The position numbers and the translations under genes were made by a program. The notes under the pieces are model-generated. The model saw only the letters and a program-made list of their open reading frames with translations. It did no database searches and was not told the DNA's origin. DNA of 64,000 bases from Corbicula japonica (Eukaryota; Mollusca; Bivalvia; Venerida; Cyrenidae): NCBI GenBank assembly GCA_038501625.1, contig JAZAYU010000015.1:1550001-1614000 (forward strand). Reading direction: 5' to 3'. How positions within the stretch are numbered: the stretch's first letter is position 1; every line of letters starts with the position of its first letter. Positions 59,416 to 64,000 of this stretch are shown here, piece by piece.

Positions 59416-60033
59416 TATTTAAACATAGTTGTTTTTTAACTTATTATCATGCACATGTACTAAAACTTATGAGATTACACGATTTCCAGCATCGACTTAA
59501 CTTATATGTAATAGGAACTAGAGGTTTATTTTTTTAACGATGCGGTGACAATATTATTACAAACTTTTACTAAGGCCAAGATTTGATCATTTGAATAAGA
59601 AAACCATATTTACTATTTGTACAAAATGTCATTTTTAGCATATTATTTAGAGTTGTGGTAATGTTTTCTGCAGTTTAACTCGAGAAGTTTTGTTTTAGAA
59701 CTATCATTCATTTCTGTTTAAAAAATAATATTTAACGCGATCATCAAGTTCAACAGTTCAAGGCACGAATGCCCGGATCAAGGGAGTTACGGTTGGGAGA
59801 ACATGATAGATGGACTTAGATAAAGCCGCCATTTGCGTTATTTAACTTTAAATGAATATGAATTCCTTTCAGAAGTCGCATCAAACGTAACAAAAAACAA
59901 ATGGAAATAATCCTGAAGCCACCGGAAGTTGAAAAATGTCAAAGCTACAAGCTACCCGTAGGATTAAACAGACAGGAATAGGTCGTTGGAAAATCGTTGC
60001 TTTCCTCTAGCAAAATTCGTTCAACAGAATTGA

Positions 60034-60060
60034 TTATCCTTCAACGGTAAAGTACATCGT
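60034..60060 (-). CDS. Receptor guanylate-cyclase-like protein, terminal exon
   Basis: A 27-bp minus-strand exon: the acceptor TTTGTATTTGTTTGTTTCAG ends at 60061, then come codons for TMYFTVEG and TAA at 60034-60036. Joined to the previous exon in phase 0 it gives MTGVN-TMYFTVEG, which fits the last strand of class III cyclase domains (normally ..TYWLEG-like). Support comes from conservation of acceptor and reading frame in the duplicate at 58792-58818. Alternative: the cyclase exon reads through its donor and stops at 60383. Confidence 0.65.
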   Translation of the reverse strand, partial: TMYFTVEG

Positions 60061-60403
60061 CTGAAACAAACAAATACAAACTCCTCAGTAGTGATTAGGT
60101 AAAATGATATCGTACGTCTCAAATCACGCAACTGTGATCCTGAAGTATATGATACGGGAAATTTGAATGCCATCAAACGTGACAGCTCTGACCTAGCTTG
60201 CTTATTTGCAATTATGGAAAATCATATTAATGAGTTTGTAATATTTATTATAGTGATTATAATAACAACGCGGGTTGGAATTACTTGATCCTTTCACACC
60301 TTAATAGGCTGTAAAGGTTCTATGAAATTAATTAAATGTGGATTGGGAGGGATGTGCAGTTCGAAATAAAAACTATAACCATCTATTTATTTATAATACG
60401 TAC

Positions 60404-61047
60404 GTTTACGCCCGTCATGTAATTAACACGGGTCTTAAGCGACTTGTCATCTTTAACGGCATTATACACGTTTTCTGTCATCCTTATTTCATCAGGTTCA
60501 GCTGATCTAACGAGGTCATTCACGTCATCAACCGGTTCTCCGATAGCCACGTATTGAGGGACGGTTTGACTCAATACACCAACTATGACACTGCCACAAG
60601 CTATACCGATCTTAACACTCAGACTTGTGTCCAAACCAAGGAGCCTTTCCTGTCCAAATTTCTTCGAAACCGACTTCAGCTTTAGCGCTGTCGTTGCAGC
60701 AAACAAGGCCAAATTCGTTTTTCTCAGATATGCTTGGTTTGGATGTATGCCAATAATAAAAGTAGTTGTTGTTCCCATTAAGTCAAGTTTATAAACGCCA
60801 AGGTGTTGTAAATTCTGATCAAGGCACTGAACGAAACTGTTTATTAGACCAATGAATCCTTTTAGAGTAACATGTGCTAAAATGTCATCTATTTTCGCGA
60901 TACTGAGAGCTAACAGGGCGACATTTTCTATGTTCTGGCATTCAATCTTCTTTTGTTCATGAAGGATTTTAGCTACGTGCACAGGAACACTTTTGTACAT
61001 ATACGTGTACTTTTCCTCGACAAGATTGTTTATATCATTCTCATAAT
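60404..61047 (-). CDS. Receptor guanylate-cyclase-like protein, cyclase-domain exon (catalytically degenerate)
   Basis: Acceptor TTTTATTTTGTTTCAG at 61048-61063, donor GTACGT at 60403. The exon is 644 nt (2 + 642), so the phases agree with both neighbours. It starts with the linker helix (DYENDINNLVEEKYTYMY) and SVPVHVAKIL, then the class III cyclase fold. Key sites are altered. The first metal site, normally FSDIVGF, reads ALSIAKI (Asp to Ser). The second, normally GDAYM, reads VYKLDLMGTTTTF (Asp to Thr). The segment VKIGIACGSVIVGV keeps the fold, but GEPVDDVNDLVRSA replaces the Asn..Arg helix (normally GDTVNTASRMES), losing both residues. It should not make cGMP or cAMP. The frame is fully open, so a regulatory or dimer-partner role is likely, inside the cell beneath the membrane. 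Confidence 0.85.
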
Positions 61048-61616
61048 CTGAAACAAAATAAAATATCGGTCATTTTCGTTGACGGTCAATTGGATGTGGG
61101 GAGCCAAACAGCCTGTACTCTATAATATATGTAACAGAATAATTAGTTCTTATTATATAAACAGGTCTGTGAACCGTGTAAACAAGAGCACGGACATTTA
61201 AAAAGCAGCTAGAATAAACGTTATGATTAGTTGATCATTTTTAAATAGTGATTGTGAAAATACATATATAGTTTTCAAGTTTATACAAACGTATGGTTTA
61301 ACAATTAGACGGGCCTAATAAAAGTATGCCTGGGGCATGATATTAAGATGCACTGTAAGTATAGTTGCACATGTAATGTGGGCATAATCAATGCAATAAA
61401 ATAGAATAGGCTTTACATCTCCATTTAAGCGAAGATGTATCTGTATCAATGTTAATTGAAGCATACTTTTACGTTTTCAGCTAAGACAAAAATATCAGCA
61501 GAGTATGCAAATCGTTGGTCATTATCATGGCTTTCTCTTGAGTAGAGTATAATAGATTTTGTGTGACCCAGAATAATTTATGTTGTCTATGAGTGCACTG
61601 TATATTATAACATTAC
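61048..61616 (-). other. Intron of the cyclase-like gene
   Basis: 569-bp phase-1 intron. Donor GTAATG at 61616-61611 after AAAG; acceptor TTTTGTTTCAG. Joining changes KVKG into KVKDYEND, the expected heptad-rich signalling helix between the kinase-homology and cyclase domains. Confidence 0.85.
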
Positions 61617-63511
61617 CTTTGACTTTCTTTTCAAGGCTCTGCGAATATTGTTCTACCAAATCTATAATGCAATCCAAAAACGACACTTCGTCTGGATATG
61701 CTCCTTTTATGGCGATTTCAATTATTCGAACTGTTGGTCTCGCCTCAGGATCTACTTCCCAGCTCCGTTCCATAATAGCTCTAAATAATCGTGGAGTATT
61801 GTCGACAAACGTTGGTCTTACCCCGCAAGTCAAAACCGCGTTGATGACTTCTGAGTAGGAAAGATTCAGTTCACAATAAGGATCATTCCGTGTAAACATC
61901 TCTTGAAACACCATTGCCAAACTGTACACATCCGTAGCAGCATTTGGATTTCGTTTATATTTTATTACTTCTGGCGCAGTCCAAAGCATTTGTTTGTTAA
62001 TATTCTCAGTTTCATTTGTATTGGATGTAACTTGATTCGCCTTTACTTTCTTATTATTGATTAAATTATTATCAACCCACTCTGCTATTCTTAGGTTCCA
62101 TGAGCTATCAATCATGCAGGACATACCGTTTAATTGCCCATGAACAATACCTTTTCTGTGTAAATAAACAAGTCCTCGTACCAGAGACTTTGATAATGAT
62201 ATTATTCCGTTGAGACTAAGATTTATTCTTCTGTTTTGCAGTATGTCAGTCAGAGTACCACGTACTTGGTTGCTATGGACATGATACCAATTACCATTTA
62301 ATTGAGTCAAGCCAATAAACGCAAACACATTTTGATGCTGAATATTGTCTCGTAGCCAAAGGAGTTTTCTTTTCGTTTGCAATGTTAAATCTATTTTTGT
62401 ATTTTTGACCCTAATAAGGCTAACATGCTGTTGTGCGTAGGTCCCCATTAAAATGTTTTTCTCTGTTAAAGCATTTGGCAGATCTGTAATGTTCAGAAAC
62501 TTTTGTTGAGAATTGATTTTAGGATTATCGTCATGATTTGTACGAACTTCATTATCCAGCGATATGTTTGATCGTTGTATATTCCATGCGTCTTTCAACA
62601 GTTCTTTGTGAATCTTATATTGATATTTCCCAACAACAATTAGGACGGCAGTACAAACAGCTAGTAGAAGCGCGACACAAATGTATGTAGGAATTCGCCA
62701 TGACGTATTTTCTTCCTCAATTTTTTCATCTAAAATCATTTTTGTCATCAATGGCCATACCTTTTTTCCATTACACATGATATGTTTTAAAACATCTTGT
62801 ACGATAAAGGAAGCCGTTTGTGCGTCTAGTGGCACCATGTAATGTTCCTGTGTTATATTGTGTGCCCTCACAGAAGTGAAACACCAGTCAACGTAACGAA
62901 CAAACTCTACCATTGCATTACAGTCGGCATTCCGTGTCATGCGAACCACAAAATATGTAAATATAGAAAGGGGGTAATCGTTTTTGCCAGGCATATTCAT
63001 TATATTAAACGACATATTTGCTGACGTGATTGCATTCTGGACAGTTTGAAGGGATGCATTCACAATATTGCCTGCTTTGTTTTGTAGCAGCGCAAAATCG
63101 AGTTTTAGAGAATATGCATCGGAGATAGCAAGGTATCCAATGGAGAAATCTAGTGAAAGAATTAATCCTGACATTCCCTGATTGGTTCTGCCAAAGAATT
63201 TTACAACAGTGTCATTCCAGTAGTAAGGTTTACTAGTAACTTGATTCAAACCAACAGAAAATATACCATATTTATTTTTCCATTCCGTACTGTAATCGGA
63301 TAAACCCGAAGTAAAACCTTCCGTAGTTCCCGAATTATCTGCTCTCGCAATGGGAATAATTTTCTCATTTGGCAATGACTGGTTTAAGTTCAGCTTCTGA
63401 ATTAATGAATTGTTCCACATTCGTATGGTTCCATTGTAAATACCGACAATTATTTCTAGATTAAGGATAAGATCCGTCACACCAGGTAGTCTGTAGGCTA
63501 ACACAATTGCC
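61617..63511 (-). CDS. Receptor guanylate-cyclase-like protein, exon with PstS-like ectodomain, TM and kinase-homology domain (5' partial)
   Basis: Residues are numbered from the upstream in-frame ATG at 63585, but a strong acceptor (ATTATTATTTTGCAG, ending 63512) indicates that the exon starts at 63511, residue 25. Ectodomain 26-298: VLAYRLPGVTDLILNLEIIV, GIYNGTIRMWN, PIARADNSGTTEGFTSGLSD and EWKNKYG follow the order of bacterial phosphate-binding protein PstS; the oxyanion loop R81..S85-G86-T87 is kept (63345-63322). Seven N-glycosylation sequons (51, 58, 124, 176, 190, 243, 293) fit an extracellular position. TM about 301-319. Kinase-homology domain about 361-628: the ATP lysine position reads Ile391, the catalytic loop reads VHGQLNGMSCMID (no HRD Asp), DFG reads AEW, and TAPEV and DVYSLAMVFQE are kept. 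The N-lobe of the ectodomain and signal peptide must lie in exons beyond 64000. The usual family ectodomain is ANF-receptor, so this pairing is unusual. Confidence 0.85.
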
Positions 63512-63860
63512 CTGCAAAATAATAATAAAAAAACTATTGTGCTAAGTTTCCTCCGGTCTTGCGAGAGGTGACAGGTTTTGTACACGTTTTATTTAAGGTT
63601 TTACTTGGTCTTCTAAAATGTGAGGATAAACCAATGCGTACAATGTACCGAAAACAGCAATTTCGTGCAGAAATCATATTATAAATGTATAAAAATATAT
63701 TCATTGAGTAATTCAGACATGGCAGATAAATCATTAAGGTTAGCCGATGTCTAAATGCACGTATTAATAAATGATATAATTGGTAAAAGTAATGGATTGC
63801 TGGAATTTGCTTGTTGGTGCTTTTTGATCAGGAAACTTGTAGTTGCTGAAAATGATTTAT

Positions 63861-63995
63861 GGATTGAATCGATAGTTGATGGTTTCCATTTGGGTATGAA
63901 ACAACAGTTGGGTTGTTTAAAGTGTGTGAGCGTACTTTAAACAATCCAACTGTTTTTAATACCGAAATGGAAACCATCAAATATTGATTCAATCC
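63861..63995. repeat. 135-bp near-perfect hairpin
   Basis: GGATTGAATCGATAGTTGAT, GGTTTCCATTTGGGTAT and AACAGTTGGGTTGTTTAAAG on the left pair with CTTTAAACAATCCAACTGTT, ATACCGAAATGGAAACC and ATTGATTCAATCC on the right. The stem is about 60 bp and the loop about 10 nt (near 63924-63933). It resembles a foldback MITE and probably lies in an intron of the cyclase-like gene. The window ends 5 bp after it. Confidence 0.85.
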
Positions 63996-64000
63996 TTATA

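Noticed and set aside
63512..63585. ATG at 63585 as the true start of the cyclase-like protein
   Set aside because: The residues before 25 look unlike a PstS N-lobe, and a strong polypyrimidine-CAG acceptor sits at 63512, so this stretch is most likely intron.
1..64000. CRISPR arrays, operons, bacterial promoters or ribosome binding sites
   Set aside because: The window is clearly eukaryotic; the tandem repeats seen are microsatellites, minisatellites or transposon parts.

Overview
The window is AT-rich, gene-poor eukaryotic nuclear DNA. It has GT-AG introns, several classes of eukaryotic transposon, microsatellites and long stretches without coding signal. The mix (a Penelope-like element, two non-LTR elements with 2A-like N-termini, Tc1/mariner elements, and a metazoan-type receptor guanylate cyclase architecture) suggests an invertebrate, most likely a mollusc and perhaps a bivalve. 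The organism call is inference; nothing in the window identifies a species.

Layout. 0.2-1.1 kb: dead Penelope-like reverse transcriptase. 3.1-4.9 kb: decayed mariner holding a nested Tc1-like MITE. 5.0-7.7 kb: internally deleted non-LTR retrotransposon ending in (ATTGT)n. 9.3-17.6 kb: three decayed copies of a segmental duplication, mixed with short dispersed repeats and a Mutator-like nonautonomous element that itself carries a MITE. 18.2-43.9 kb: two about 2.06 kb arms in inverted orientation enclosing 21.6 kb; each arm holds nine palindromic sites centred on GAATTC. The enclosed DNA has no intact gene, only a 46-bp Mutator-like remnant, dead mariner and Tc1 transposases, a 1.5 kb TIR element with a coiled-coil ORF fragment, and small repeats. 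44-48 kb: two copies of a GC-richer dispersed repeat. 48.0-52.3 kb: almost complete non-LTR element broken by one stop and one frameshift. 53.9-58.5 kb: MITEs and palindromes. 58.5-63.5 kb: the only host gene I can support, on the minus strand.

That gene is a receptor guanylate-cyclase-like protein whose 5' exons lie beyond the right edge. Its visible ectodomain resembles the bacterial phosphate-binding protein PstS and not the ANF-receptor domain usual for the family. A transmembrane helix, a kinase-homology domain and a cyclase domain follow. The cyclase domain has lost both metal-binding Asp and the Asn and Arg of the active site, so it should be inactive. Three exons join with consistent phases, and the last intron and exon are conserved in a broken tandem copy next door. 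This possible oxyanion-binding pseudo-cyclase and the 25.7 kb inverted-repeat structure are the two most interesting signals.
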